64,000 nucleotides of DNA from Pseudomonas capsici (GTDB taxonomy: Bacteria > Pseudomonadota > Gammaproteobacteria > Pseudomonadales > Pseudomonadaceae), in NCBI RefSeq assembly GCF_017165765.1, contig NZ_JAFGZD010000017.1, positions 54,472 to 118,471 on the forward strand. Direction: 5' to 3'. The translations under genes and the position numbers were made by a program. Below are positions 25,386 to 35,322 of this stretch, in pieces (within the stretch, counting starts at the first letter, position 1; each line of letters starts with the position of its first letter). The notes under the pieces are model-generated. The model was not told the origin of the DNA. It worked only from the letters and a program-made list of their open reading frames with translations, and made no database searches.

Positions 25386-26273
25386 TCAACCGCGGCGACG
25401 CAGCGCCTCGATACGTTCTTCCAGTGGCGGGTGGCTCATGAACAGGCCTGCCAGCCCGTGCTTGAGACCGCCATTGATGCCGAACGCGCTCATGGTGCTT
25501 GGCATGTTGACCGGTACGCCCTGTTCGGAGCGCAGGCGTTGCAGTGCGCCAATCATTGCGCCGGTACCAGCCAGTCGGGCGCCAGCTTCGTCAGCCCGGT
25601 ATTCGCGTTTGCGCGAGAACCACATCACGATGGCGCTGGCCAGGAAGCCCAGCACCAGCTCGGCGAAGATCGTGGTGATGTAGTAGGCGATACCCTGGCC
25701 GTTTTCAGTCTTGAAGATCACCTTGTCGACGAAGTTGCCGATGATCCTCGCAAAGAACATGACGAAGGTGTTCACCACGCCTTGTACCAGCGCCAGTGTC
25801 ACCATGTCGCCATTGGCTACGTGGCCGATTTCGTGGGCCAGTACTGCCTTGACTTCGTCGGGCGAGAAACGCTCCAGCAGACCCTGGCTGACTGCAACCA
25901 GAGCGTCGTTCTTGTTCCAGCCCGTGGCGAAGGCGTTGGCCTCATAGGCCGGGAAAATACCGACTTCCGGCATCTTGATACCGGCTTCACGGGACAGTTG
26001 CTCCACGGTCTGCAGCAACCATTGCTCATGGCGAGTGCGAGGCTGGGTAATGATCTGCGTGCCGGTGCTCATTTTTGCCGACCATTTGGAGATGAGCAGC
26101 GAGAACAGCGAGCCGGCGAAACCGAACACGGCGCAGAAGACCAGCAGCTGATTGAGGTTGAGATCAACCCCATTGGCCGCCATGAACCCATTGAAGCCAA
26201 AAAGGCTCAAGGTAATGCTGGCAATCAGCACGACCGCAAGGTTAGTGGCCAAAAACAGCAAAATGCGCATCAT
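25386..26273 (-). CDS. htpX: Membrane zinc metalloprotease HtpX
   Basis: A 295-residue M48-family protease in the inner membrane, which degrades damaged membrane proteins and overlaps with FtsH. Two N-terminal transmembrane segments (about 4-28 and 39-62) precede the catalytic HEIGH (His147, Glu148, His151). Two further hydrophobic segments (about 157-215) lie before the third ligand region KREYRADEAGARLA. ATG 26273 and the adjacent in-frame ATG are both possible starts; GGAG is 12 bases before the first. The terminator follows the gene. Confidence 0.96.
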   Translation of the reverse strand: MMRILLFLATNLAVVLIASITLSLFGFNGFMAANGVDLNLNQLLVFCAVFGFAGSLFSLLISKWSAKMSTGTQIITQPRTRHEQWLLQTVEQLSREAGIKMPEVGIFPAYEANAFATGWNKNDALVAVSQGLLERFSPDEVKAVLAHEIGHVANGDMVTLALVQGVVNTFVMFFARIIGNFVDKVIFKTENGQGIAYYITTIFAELVLGFLASAIVMWFSRKREYRADEAGARLAGTGAMIGALQRLRSEQGVPVNMPSTMSAFGINGGLKHGLAGLFMSHPPLEERIEALRRRG

Positions 26274-26475
26274 GGTCGAAACGTTCTCCTGGGGAATAAA
26301 TGCAACGTGATGCCGGGTATATAAGGTGATGCCCGCAGCTATTCAACAGAGGGACTATTTCAAACTGTGTCCTCTTGTCGTATTCGATGTTAATCCTGCC
26401 AACCTGAACGGCACCTGAGCCATGTCTGCGAGAGGGTTGGAGGATTTCTGGAGGCGGGGGAGGGCATTTCAGGGG

Positions 26476-26500
26476 CTGCCCCGAATCGGCTTCGGGGCAG
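26476..26500 (-). terminator. Terminator-like hairpin after alaA
   Basis: A perfect 10-bp stem (CTGCCCCGAA/TTCGGGGCAG) with a five-base loop lies 14 bases past the alaA stop. No T-run follows on the minus strand, so termination strength is unclear. Confidence 0.5.
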
Positions 26501-26513
26501 GGGGCTGTGGAGG

Positions 26514-27725
26514 TTACTGCTTGTAGCCTTTGACAAAGTTGCCGATGCGGCCGATGGCCTGTTCCAGATCGTCGACACGCGGCAGCGTCACCACGCGGAA
26601 GTGGTCAGGCCATGGCCAGTTGAATGCCGTGCCTTGTACCACCAGCAGCTTTTCGGAAAGCAGCAGATCGAGGACGAACTTCTCGTCGTTGTGGATCGGG
26701 CAGACCTTGGGGTCGATGCGCGGGAAGGCGTACAGCGCACCCATGGGTTTGACGCAGCTTACACCGGGAATGTCGTTGAGCAGTTCCCAGGTACGGTTGC
26801 GTTGCTCCAGCAGGCGGCCTTGAGGCAGGACCAGATCGTTGATGCTCTGGTAGCCGCCCAGTGCGGTCTGGATGGCGTGCTGGCTGGGTACGTTGGCGCA
26901 CAGGCGCATGTTGGCCAGGATGTCGATGCCTTCGATGTAGCTCTGGGCATTGTGCTTGGGACCTGAAATGGCGACCCAGCCGGAACGGAAGCCCGCAACG
27001 CGGTAGGACTTGGACAGGCCGTTGAACGTCAGGCACAGCAGGTCGGGTGCAAGAGAGGCGGTGCTGATGTGCACGGCTTCGTCGTAGAGGATCTTGTCGT
27101 AGATCTCGTCCGAGAACACCACCAGATTGTGCTGGCGTGCCAGTTCCAGCATGCCCAGCAGCACTTCCTTCGAATACACTGCACCGGTGGGGTTGTTCGG
27201 GTTGATGATCACCATGGCCTTGGTGTTCGGCGTGATCTTGGCCTTGATGTCCTGCAGGTCAGGCCACCAGTTGGCCTGCTCGTCGCACAGGTAATGCACC
27301 GGGTTGCCGCCAGCCAGACTCACGGCAGCGGTCCACAGCGGATAATCCGGCGCCGGAATCAGGACTTCGTCGCCGTTGTTGAGCAGCGCCTGCATCGACA
27401 TCACGATCAGTTCGGAGACGCCGTTGCCCAGATAGATGTCTTCGATGCCGATGCCGTCGACCTGCTTCTGCTGGTAGTACTGCATCACGGCCTTGCGAGC
27501 GCTGAACAGCCCCTTGGAGTCGCTGTAGCCCTGGGCGGTCGGCAGGTTGCGGATCACGTCCTGCAGGATTTCGTCCGGCGCCTCGAAACCAAACGGTGCC
27601 GGGTTGCCGATATTCAGCTTGAGGATGCGATGGCCTTCCTCTTCCAGGCGTTTGGCGTGCTTGAGCACTGGCCCGCGAATGTCATAGCAGACGTTTGCGA
27701 GCTTGTTCGATTTGCTGAACTGCAT
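26514..27725 (-). CDS. alaA: Alanine-synthesising aminotransferase AlaA (class I PLP)
   Basis: A 403-residue fold-type I aminotransferase with PLP-binding signature FNGLSKSYRVAGFRSGW (Lys about 240) and IINPNNPTGAVYS. It matches AlaA/YfbQ, which makes L-alanine from pyruvate with glutamate as donor. The start is ATG 27725 (MQFSKSNKLANVCYDIRGPV), giving the family's usual N-terminus; the 46-codon upstream extension is rejected. It is divergent from msrB, with about 190 bases between. In P. aeruginosa the same neighbours (gpx, msrB, aminotransferase, htpX) are found, which I recall rather than verify. Confidence 0.92.
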   Translation of the reverse strand: MQFSKSNKLANVCYDIRGPVLKHAKRLEEEGHRILKLNIGNPAPFGFEAPDEILQDVIRNLPTAQGYSDSKGLFSARKAVMQYYQQKQVDGIGIEDIYLGNGVSELIVMSMQALLNNGDEVLIPAPDYPLWTAAVSLAGGNPVHYLCDEQANWWPDLQDIKAKITPNTKAMVIINPNNPTGAVYSKEVLLGMLELARQHNLVVFSDEIYDKILYDEAVHISTASLAPDLLCLTFNGLSKSYRVAGFRSGWVAISGPKHNAQSYIEGIDILANMRLCANVPSQHAIQTALGGYQSINDLVLPQGRLLEQRNRTWELLNDIPGVSCVKPMGALYAFPRIDPKVCPIHNDEKFVLDLLLSEKLLVVQGTAFNWPWPDHFRVVTLPRVDDLEQAIGRIGNFVKGYKQ

Positions 27726-27916
27726 GTGATTGATCCCGAAAATGGACGAGTTGTTGCTGGCTTGCAACGAAGGCCGCTGGACATGACCCGATGAAAATGG
27801 GTTTGTATGCGACAAACGCGGGTGACAGACTGACATCTGATGAGGCGCAATCATACGTGCCACCCGATCCGTGGAAAAGACACAGATCGGGCTTTTTCGG
27901 ATCCGGAGGTGTACCT

Positions 27917-28312
27917 GTGGACAAGTTGCACAAGACGCTCGAAGAGTGGAAGCAAATGCTCGACCCAGAGCAGTACAACGTCTGTCGCCTGAAAGCGACC
28001 GAACGGCCCTTTACGGGCAAGTACAACGGCACGAAGACCGAAGGTGTCTATCATTGTGTGTGCTGTAACGAAGCGCTGTTCGATTCCACCACCAAGTTCG
28101 ATTCCGGCTGTGGCTGGCCGAGTTTCTATGCGCCGATAGAAGGCAGTGCGGTGGTCGAAGTGCGGGATATCAGTCACGGGATGATTCGTACCGAAGTGGT
28201 GTGCGCCAGATGCGACGCCCATCTGGGGCATGTATTCCCCGATGGTCCGCCACCCACCGGTTTGCGTTATTGCATCAACTCGGTTTGCCTGGACCTGGTG
28301 CCCCGGGTTTAG
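27917..28312 (+). CDS. msrB: Peptide methionine-R-sulfoxide reductase MsrB
   Basis: This 131-residue enzyme reduces protein-bound methionine-R-sulfoxide. The zinc-binding CxxC pairs are seen in YHCVCCNEALF (Cys47 and Cys50) and VVCARCDAHLGHVF (Cys96 and Cys99). The catalytic cysteine is Cys119 in GLRYCINSVCL, and GCGWPSFY is the substrate motif. GTG 27917 is preferred because GGAGGTG lies 5 bases before it; the in-frame reading from 27791 passes through the promoter region. The free-methionine sulfoxide reductase at 32287 is a functional relative. Confidence 0.96.
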   Translation: MDKLHKTLEEWKQMLDPEQYNVCRLKATERPFTGKYNGTKTEGVYHCVCCNEALFDSTTKFDSGCGWPSFYAPIEGSAVVEVRDISHGMIRTEVVCARCDAHLGHVFPDGPPPTGLRYCINSVCLDLVPRV

Positions 28313-28473
28313 CCGTCATTGGCGTGGTCTGGCTTATCGACCTCTATCAACAGAGGAAATTGAATGCGCGGACCGTTCAATTGCACGCTAGGGTCTGTTG
28401 CTGTTTTGTTACCGGCGCTGCCATGAGAGAGCGGCAGCCGACCCTGTCACCATCCATTTTTTGAGGCGTCGTC

Positions 28474-28951
<478 letters not shown>

Positions 28952-28959
<8 letters not shown>

Positions 28960-31312
28960 CCCGGTTGTTCGGTGTGAGTGCAATCCACTGGTCCAGCATA
29001 CTGACCAGTTCCGCTCGGCGAAACGGTTTGGCCAGGTAGTCGTTCATACCGGCCGCCCTGCAACGTTCGCGCTCTTCGGGCATGGCATTGGCGGTCAGGG
29101 CCACTATGGGCAGGCCGGGCCAGCGCCCGCTGTTGCGGATCTGGCGGCTGGCCTCGTAGCCATCCATGACCGGCATGTTGCAGTCCATCAGGACCAGATC
29201 GAAATTGCTGTGCTCCAGCTGTTCGATGGCCTCTGCGCCATGAGCGGTGACAATCACTTCACAGCCCAGCTTGCTGAGCATGCCTTTGGCGACCAGTTGA
29301 TTGACCGGGTTGTCTTCTACCAGAAGGATGCGTGCCGGGCGTAGTGTCGCCAGTTCCTCGGATGAGGTATCGCTTGTCCCGGGTTCTTCCATGTGCAGGG
29401 CGCGGCGCAAGGTGTTGTAGAGCGCATTACGGGCCAGCGGTCGAGCCTGCTGTTGCAGGGGCGCCAGGGCGCTGACTTGCTCGACGGGCATGAAGTTGCC
29501 GTAAGCGGTGACCAGCAGGATAGGCACCTGAGTGGTCGGGCGGATCGAGAACAGGCATTCCGGGCAATCGGTAATCACCAGGTCGGTATGGGGATCGAGT
29601 GCCTGTTCGCAGGTCCGGTCATCGATTCCCCGGCGAGTGAAATCCACTCCCCAGGTCGGCAGCAGGGTGCCAAGCAGCTCTACCAGACCACTGCCGGCCT
29701 TGCTGATCACGGTCACACGCCCCTTGAGTGCGGGTGGCATCACCGCTTTCAGATGAATCGGCAGCGGCAGTTCGGCGCAGAACAGGCTGCCCAGGCCTGA
29801 CTGGGACTGGATGCTCAGGCGGCCATTCATGGCTTCGCACAGGTTGTGAGTCAGGGACAGCCCCAGGCCGGTGCCGCCAAACTGCCGGGTGATTGCGGCC
29901 TCGGCCTGGGTGAAGGGTTGAAAGATCCGCTCCTGAGCTTCCTTGGGGATGCCGATCCCGGTGTCCTTGACTTCGATCCGCACCCGGTTGTCGCCGGTTT
30001 CAGGATCCGGCGCGCAAGACAGGCGTACATCCACGCGCCCGAAACGGGTGAACTTCAGGGCATTGGAGAGCAGGTTGCTGACGACCTGCCGGACCCGTGT
30101 AGGGTCGCCGATCACCAGTGGTGGCAAATCCGGTGCGATCAGGCAGGTCAGTTCCACGCTGGGGGCTGCGTTCTGCGAAAGCAGGTTGGCGGTGTCTTCG
30201 ACCAGCATGCCCAGATCGAAAGGGATGTGCTCGATTTCCAGCTGTCCTGCGTTGAACTTGGACATGTCGAGAATATCGTTGAGCAGTTCCACCAGCACCT
30301 TGCCCGAGTCGTGGGCAATCATCAGTTGCTGGCGTTGCTCGGCGCTGAGCGGACCGTCCAGTGACAGGGCCAGCATTCCCAGCAATCCATTGAGCGGGGT
30401 ACGGATCTCATGGCTCATGTTCGCCAGGAAGGCTGTGCGGGCATTGGCCATGTCCAGGGCGGTACTGCGGGCGATCTGCAATTCCTCGTTGGACTGGCTG
30501 AGGCGTATGTTGCTGGCCTTGAGTTCGTTGGTGCGGGCCGAAACGATGTTTTCCAGTTCGTTCAGGTGATTGGTAAGCCGGTCCTCTGCCTCGCGACGCC
30601 GGGCGAATTCGGTGCTCATGGTTTCGATATGCAGGTTGAAAGTCTTGACCAGGACGCCGATTTCATCGTTTTCATGATGGGGCGGGCAGGCCATTTTTTT
30701 CTGGATCGGGCTGCGTGGATCGTGACGGCTCAGATCCCGGATCAGATTCACCAGCGGCTTGGTCAGGGTTGTATAGAACAGTATGGTCAGGATGCCGGCC
30801 AGCACCAGGCTGCGCACGAAACCGTTGAGCAGGGTGATCTCCGCCCGTTGCAGAAAGTGACTGCCAAAGGCGAAGGTGTCGACGGTCAGGCTCAGGGTGC
30901 CGATGACCTCGCTGGGCATATGGTCCAGATGCAGGACTTCTTCGAAATGCCGACTTTCTCCGAACAGCCAGTCGCTGAGTACCCGGTAGCGTCCGGTAGC
31001 CATGGGGCGCTCGACGCTGGAGAGCACCATATTATTGTTATCGGTGAGCCTGGCGCTGACTACGGCGGGGGAGTGCAACAGGCCCAGGGTCAGTTCCTGA
31101 GCCAGTTCGGCGTCGATGTTGTACGCCATTCGCGATGCCGGGTTATGGCTGATTTCCATCAGTGAGCCAATTTCACGATCGATGGAAGCATCTTCGCTGG
31201 CATAATCGAGGGCAATCTGGAACAGACTGAGCAGGCTTCCAAGAATGAAACCGATCAGAACGGCCATTCTGGCTTGCTTGAATGACAGCCTGTTGGTGAA
31301 CGATATATCCAT
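28952..31312 (-). CDS. sagS: Hybrid sensor histidine kinase SagS
   Basis: A 786-residue hybrid kinase. A transmembrane helix (about 16-35), a periplasmic sensor (36-165), a second helix (about 166-185) and HAMP-like/coiled-coil region precede the HisKA domain with phospho-accepting His301 (NMSHEIRTPLNG). HATPase_c follows (NLLSNALKF, DTGIGIP, GGTGLGLSL). A C-terminal receiver has the phospho-Asp in LVLMDCNMPVMDG (about 713). The size and neighbours equal those of SagS, a two-component sensor controlling attachment and biofilm switching in P. aeruginosa. A ospR-type regulator, which lies between gpx and sagS in P. aeruginosa, is absent here. Confidence 0.84.
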
Positions 31313-31399
31313 GGAAGTTCAGTCACTTCTGATGCCCATTGCGGGGCAAGCATAGCCGATCGGGCCTTGTGATTAATCAGTTAAATATAAGGAGGTTTC

Positions 31400-32290
31400 G
31401 TGGATTCTCGGTTGATGGCTTTTCTGGAGCGCGCCGATGCCGTGCTGGCTCGTCTGGAGCCCTTGTTGCCTGCCGTTCGCGAGCCACTGGACTGGTCCGC
31501 GACTCTGGCGGCGCGTTGGGTGCGAGAAGGGCGCAGCGGTTATCTGCTGCCTCTTGAGGTCAGCCTGGACATGCGTCTGTCGGACCTGATCGGTGTCGAT
31601 CGGCAACGCGACCAGTTGGGGCGCAATACTCGTCAGTTCATCGATGGGCTGCCTGCCAACCATGCGTTGCTGTGGGGTTCGCGGGGTACCGGCAAGTCTT
31701 CGCTGATTCGGGCCTTGCTGGCTGAATATGCCGACTCGGGCCTGCGCCTGATCGAAATCGAACGCGACCATCTGGGCGACCTGCCGCGGGTGGTCGAGCA
31801 ACTGCAGAAGCTGCCGCAGCGCTTCGTGTTGTTCTGCGACGATCTTTCCTTCGAGTCGGGCGAGGGCGACTATCGCGTGCTCAAGAGTGTGCTCGATGGC
31901 TCGCTTGAGCAGGCACCGGATAACGTGTTGCTGTACGCAACCTCCAACCGCCGTCATCTGGTGCCCGAGAAAGAGAGTGATAACGAAAACTGGAAGCATG
32001 TGGAAGGTGAACTGCATCCCAGCGAGGCGGTGGAAGACAAGATCGCACTGTCTGACCGCTTTGGTTTGTGGCTGTCTTTCTATCCGTTCACTCAGGAGCA
32101 TTTCCTGAATGTAGTGGAGCACTGGATTACCCAACTGGCGCAGAAGGCCGGTCTGACCTGGCAGCGCGATGAAGAGCTGGACAAGGCGGCTGTCCGCTGG
32201 GCGACCGGGCGGGGTAATCGTAATGGTCGTTGTGCCTACCAATTTGCGCGTTACTGGGTAGGCCTGAAATTGTTGGAGCAACAGGCATGA
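31400..32290 (+). CDS. DUF815 P-loop ATPase
   Basis: A 296-residue AAA-like ATPase of the DUF815 family. The Walker A is GSRGTGKSSLI (about 94), Walker B is VLFCDDLSFE, and YATSNRRHL is the sensor-1 region. A short N-terminal domain (residues 1-85) precedes the core. No function is established. The start is GTG 31400 with AAGGAGG upstream. Its TGA stop overlaps the ATG of the next gene (ATGA), so translational coupling to the free-methionine sulfoxide reductase is likely. Confidence 0.85.
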   Translation: MDSRLMAFLERADAVLARLEPLLPAVREPLDWSATLAARWVREGRSGYLLPLEVSLDMRLSDLIGVDRQRDQLGRNTRQFIDGLPANHALLWGSRGTGKSSLIRALLAEYADSGLRLIEIERDHLGDLPRVVEQLQKLPQRFVLFCDDLSFESGEGDYRVLKSVLDGSLEQAPDNVLLYATSNRRHLVPEKESDNENWKHVEGELHPSEAVEDKIALSDRFGLWLSFYPFTQEHFLNVVEHWITQLAQKAGLTWQRDEELDKAAVRWATGRGNRNGRCAYQFARYWVGLKLLEQQA

Positions 32291-32769
32291 TCGATTTGCA
32301 AGATGTGGGCGCGGGCCAGGAAGGTTATGACCTGCTGGCGGCACAGTTACAGGCACTGCTGGCCGATGAACGTGACTTCATTGCCAATGCCGCGCAGTTC
32401 TCTGCGTTTCTCTACACCCAGATAACGGATTTGAACTGGGCGGGTTTTTATCTGAATCGAAACGAGGAACTGGTGCTCGGACCGTTCCAGGGACAGGTCG
32501 CCTGTGTACGTATCCCGTTCGGGCGTGGCGTGTGTGGCGCTGCAGCCCAAAGCCGGGAAACCCAGCGGGTGGAAGATGTCCATACCTTTGCCGGGCACAT
32601 CGCGTGCGACAGCGCCTCCAATAGCGAACTGGTCATTCCGTTGATAAAGGAAGGGCGTCTGATCGGGGTGCTGGATCTGGACAGCCCGCTGCTCGGGCGC
32701 TTCAAGGAGGAGGATCAGGAGGGGATCGAGCGTCTGGCGGCTATCTTTCTGGCGTCTACCGACTGTTGA
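32287..32769 (+). CDS. Free methionine-(R)-sulfoxide reductase (GAF-type fRMsr)
   Basis: A 160-residue single GAF-domain enzyme that reduces free methionine-R-sulfoxide. The three conserved cysteines are present as Cys73 (VACVRIPF), Cys83 (GVCGAA) and Cys107 (HIACDSAS). The ligand pocket reads WAGFYL near 51. The length fits YebR/MsrC-like proteins. It is coupled to the DUF815 ATPase by a 4-base overlap. With MsrB at 27.9 kb the window encodes reduction of both free and protein-bound R-sulfoxide. Confidence 0.92.
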   Translation: MIDLQDVGAGQEGYDLLAAQLQALLADERDFIANAAQFSAFLYTQITDLNWAGFYLNRNEELVLGPFQGQVACVRIPFGRGVCGAAAQSRETQRVEDVHTFAGHIACDSASNSELVIPLIKEGRLIGVLDLDSPLLGRFKEEDQEGIERLAAIFLASTDC

Positions 32770-32820
32770 GTCGCGAGCCTGTCCGCCGTTGCGCAGTGCA
32801 GCGCAACGGCGGTGCGGTCA

Positions 32821-33591
32821 TCAGTCGTAGATGACCTTCTTCTTCCATTCCGATTCGACTTCGTCGGCCTTCAGGCCTTCGGTCAGGGCGTTGTCGTCAT
32901 CGTCGCTTGGCGCAATGTTGGTCAGCACCATCGAGTTGGCGCGGGCCAGTTGTTTTTCCATGGCCTGCAACTGCTGCTGATAGGTCACAGGGTCCGGCTG
33001 GTTGCGCAGATATTGCACGCCACGCTCGAAGGCCAGACGTGCCTGACCCGGCTGCTCTTGAGAGAGTGCAAGCTGGCCGAGGTTGTTGAAGAACTCGATA
33101 TGCAGGTTCACCAGAATCACGCGGATTTCACGAATCCAGTGCTTGGCTTCACTGGTCGGCAGGAAACCGTCATGTGCTGCGCGGGTGACCTGACCGTGCA
33201 GGGCTTCCAGCAGAAAGCGGATGTCCTTGGCCTTGGCTTCGGTCTGGATCGGGCTGACCGGGTTGGTGACCTGGATGCGGTCGCCCTGAGCCACCAGTTC
33301 TTCCAGTTCGGTCTGGCGGGTCTTGAGCTGGGCGTTGTTTTTTTCCAGTGCCAGCATGCGCTGCACAACGTTCAGTTCGAGGCGGGTCAGCAGCAGCTTG
33401 AGGGCTGGCGACATGAGCTGGCCGGGAAAGGTTTCGGTGATTTCACCGCAGCGTCGCAGTCGGTCGCTCAGCTCTACTTTTGCACGAGCCTTGTCCAGTT
33501 TGCTGTTTTCAGCGACATGGTTCAGGTAGCCAATCGCTATAAGCAGCGCGATACCAGCTACTACCATCAGCGTGATCATGAGTGGTGTCAC
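32821..33591 (-). CDS. Membrane-anchored coiled-coil protein of unknown function
   Basis: A 256-residue protein with one N-terminal transmembrane segment (residues 4-23) and a long alpha-helical, coiled-coil-like body (residues 55-200, rich in L/Q/E/K). The start is taken as GTG 33591, upstream of two in-frame Met codons. The body has LARLRCGEITETF-like and TRLELNVVQRMLALEKNN features, but I recognise no family. It reads convergently with the fRMsr gene. It could be a membrane-tethered scaffold, but that is only a guess from shape. Confidence 0.7.
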   Translation of the reverse strand: MTPLMITLMVVAGIALLIAIGYLNHVAENSKLDKARAKVELSDRLRRCGEITETFPGQLMSPALKLLLTRLELNVVQRMLALEKNNAQLKTRQTELEELVAQGDRIQVTNPVSPIQTEAKAKDIRFLLEALHGQVTRAAHDGFLPTSEAKHWIREIRVILVNLHIEFFNNLGQLALSQEQPGQARLAFERGVQYLRNQPDPVTYQQQLQAMEKQLARANSMVLTNIAPSDDDDNALTEGLKADEVESEWKKKVIYD

Positions 33592-33773
33592 TGCGCAAAC
33601 CTCGTTTTTTCCATAAATTATTGTGCGAGTGTAGTGGCTAAGCACTATTGCGCATAGATGCCCTCGTCGGAGATTGCAACTAAATTTTCTCTTGAGACAG
33701 GAGTTTTCCGGCCAGCGGCATGAACCTTAAATAGGGGCGAAGTCATTGATTTAAATAAATTTTCAGAAGGGGG

Positions 33774-33802
33774 TTGACGACCTGCCAAACCATCCATAGA
33801 AT
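33774..33802 (+). promoter_or_regulatory. Promoter of the tRNA operon
   Basis: A -35 box TTGACG (33774-33779), an exact 17-base spacer and a -10 box TAGAAT (33797-33802) sit about 60 bases before the first tRNA. A G+C-rich discriminator (GCGCGCC) directly follows, as in stringently controlled stable-RNA promoters. Confidence 0.82.
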
Positions 33803-33864
33803 GCGCGCCACTTACAGCGTAAAGCATACAGCGAAGCGCGATAAGCAGTGAATGTTGTACGTGT

Positions 33865-33940
33865 GTCCCCTTCGTCTAGTGGCCTAGGACACCGCCCTTT
33901 CACGGCGGTAACAGGGGTTCGAGTCCCCTAGGGGACGCCA
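33865..33940 (+). tRNA. tRNA-Glu (anticodon TTC), copy 1
   Basis: A 76-base tRNA with encoded CCA end. The anticodon stem CCGCC/GGCGG holds the loop CTTTCAC, giving anticodon TTC. Acceptor GTCCCCT pairs with AGGGGAC. It is identical to the copy at 34125-34200. Confidence 0.97.
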
Positions 33941-33944
33941 TATT

Positions 33945-34020
<76 letters not shown>

Positions 34021-34124
34021 GTTTTATACAATTCTGCTTCAGGGCAGGGTTGAGTGAAACCAGAACCAAATCTTCGGATGCGGATCTGGACACTGGAACA
34101 CACACCATGTGTTCCGGGTAGTGT

Positions 34125-34200
34125 GTCCCCTTCGTCTAGTGGCCTAGGACACCGCCCTTTCACGGCGGTAACAGGGGTTCGAGTCCCCTAGGGGACGCCA
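34125..34200 (+). tRNA. tRNA-Glu (anticodon TTC), copy 2
   Basis: Same sequence as copy 1, in a second Glu-Gly tandem 104 bases further on. The linker between the tandems contains a GGAACACA/TGTGTTCC hairpin at 34095-34115, possibly a processing site. Confidence 0.97.
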
Positions 34201-34202
34201 TT

Positions 34203-34278
<76 letters not shown>

Positions 34279-34290
34279 TATTCTTCAAGA

Positions 34291-34317
34291 ACGCCGCTCA
34301 TTGAGCGGCGTTTTTGT
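34291..34317 (+). terminator. Terminator of the tRNA operon
   Basis: A 9-10 bp stem (ACGCCGCTC/GAGCGGCGT) with a minimal loop, followed by TTTTTGTTTTT. Confidence 0.93.
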
Positions 34318-34394
34318 TTTTGCGTTTTTTCCCTTCGAGCGCCTCCCAGTCATCAGGAGGCGCGCTTTTTCTTTCTATATATAGAAGAGAGCCT

Positions 34395-35117
34395 TCAAGG
34401 CATCTGCGGCCTCTCGTTCGGACGCAGGTCGAACACCAGCACTTCGGCATCGACACCGCCACTCAGATGAATCTGCTGTTCGTCACGCAGACGCACACCA
34501 TCGCCTTCCCCGAGACGCTCGCCATTGAGTACAACGCTGCCGCGGGCGACATGCACGTAGGCATAGCGATCGGCTGCCAGTTCAAGGCTGGCCGTTTCAT
34601 TGCCGTCGAACAGGCCGGCATAGACCCGGGCATCCTGGCGAACTTTCAGGGAGCCATCCTTCCCTTCGGGGGAAATGATCAACTGCAGGCGTCCGCGTTT
34701 CTGTTCAGGGCTGAAGTGTTCCTGCTGATAGGTCGGTGTTGCACCGGCTACATTCGGCACAATCCAGATCTGCAGGAAATGCACCGGTTCGCTTGCCGAG
34801 TGATTGAACTCGCTGTGGGCGACGCCGCTGCCAGCGCTCATCAATTGCACATCGCCAGGGCGAATGACCGAGCCGGTTCCCAGTGTGTCTTTGTGTTCCA
34901 GGGCACCTTCGAGCACATAGGAAAAAATCTCCATGTCGCGATGCGGATGCTGACCGAAACCCTTGCCTGCCGCGACACGGTCGTCGTTGATCACCAGCAG
35001 ATCGGAAAACCCCTGTTCCAGCGGGTTGTAATAGCTGGCAAACGAGAAGGTATGAAAGGATTTCAGCCAGCCATGGTTGGCTGCGCCACGATCGGAAGCT
35101 TTGCGAAGAGTCAGCAT
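34395..35117 (-). CDS. Pirin-family cupin protein
   Basis: A 240-residue bicupin. The N-terminal metal-binding region is FGQHPHRDMEIFSYVLEGAL (His-x-His pair about 56-58), followed by AGSGVAHSEFN with a further His. Pirins bind iron; bacterial members such as YhhW act as quercetinases or regulate pyruvate dehydrogenase. Which applies here is unknown. The start is ATG 35117 with GGAGA upstream. It is divergent from the GlxA-type regulator, with about 205 bases between, so it may be under its control. Confidence 0.9.
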   Translation of the reverse strand: MLTLRKASDRGAANHGWLKSFHTFSFASYYNPLEQGFSDLLVINDDRVAAGKGFGQHPHRDMEIFSYVLEGALEHKDTLGTGSVIRPGDVQLMSAGSGVAHSEFNHSASEPVHFLQIWIVPNVAGATPTYQQEHFSPEQKRGRLQLIISPEGKDGSLKVRQDARVYAGLFDGNETASLELAADRYAYVHVARGSVVLNGERLGEGDGVRLRDEQQIHLSGGVDAEVLVFDLRPNERPQMP

Positions 35118-35322
35118 GATTCTTTCTCCATTCAGATGTCGAGGCTGCATATTCAGGTATCGACCAAGTGAGAGAGAGGTTACTGGTTATCGGCGCTGGC
35201 AATAAGTAGCTGAAAAACGAATGACTGTCCTGTTCTGGTTGACAGTGCCGGGTGACCTGCAGAGCCGGGCCATCTTGTTCATAATGCGCAGTCTGTCTTC
35301 ATTGCAAACGATGTGGAATTTC

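Noticed and set aside
28313..28473. Possible short ORF after msrB (WLIDLYQQRK-like reading)
   Set aside because: It has no ribosome binding site and comes from an alternative frame of the msrB 3' end, followed by the gpx leader.
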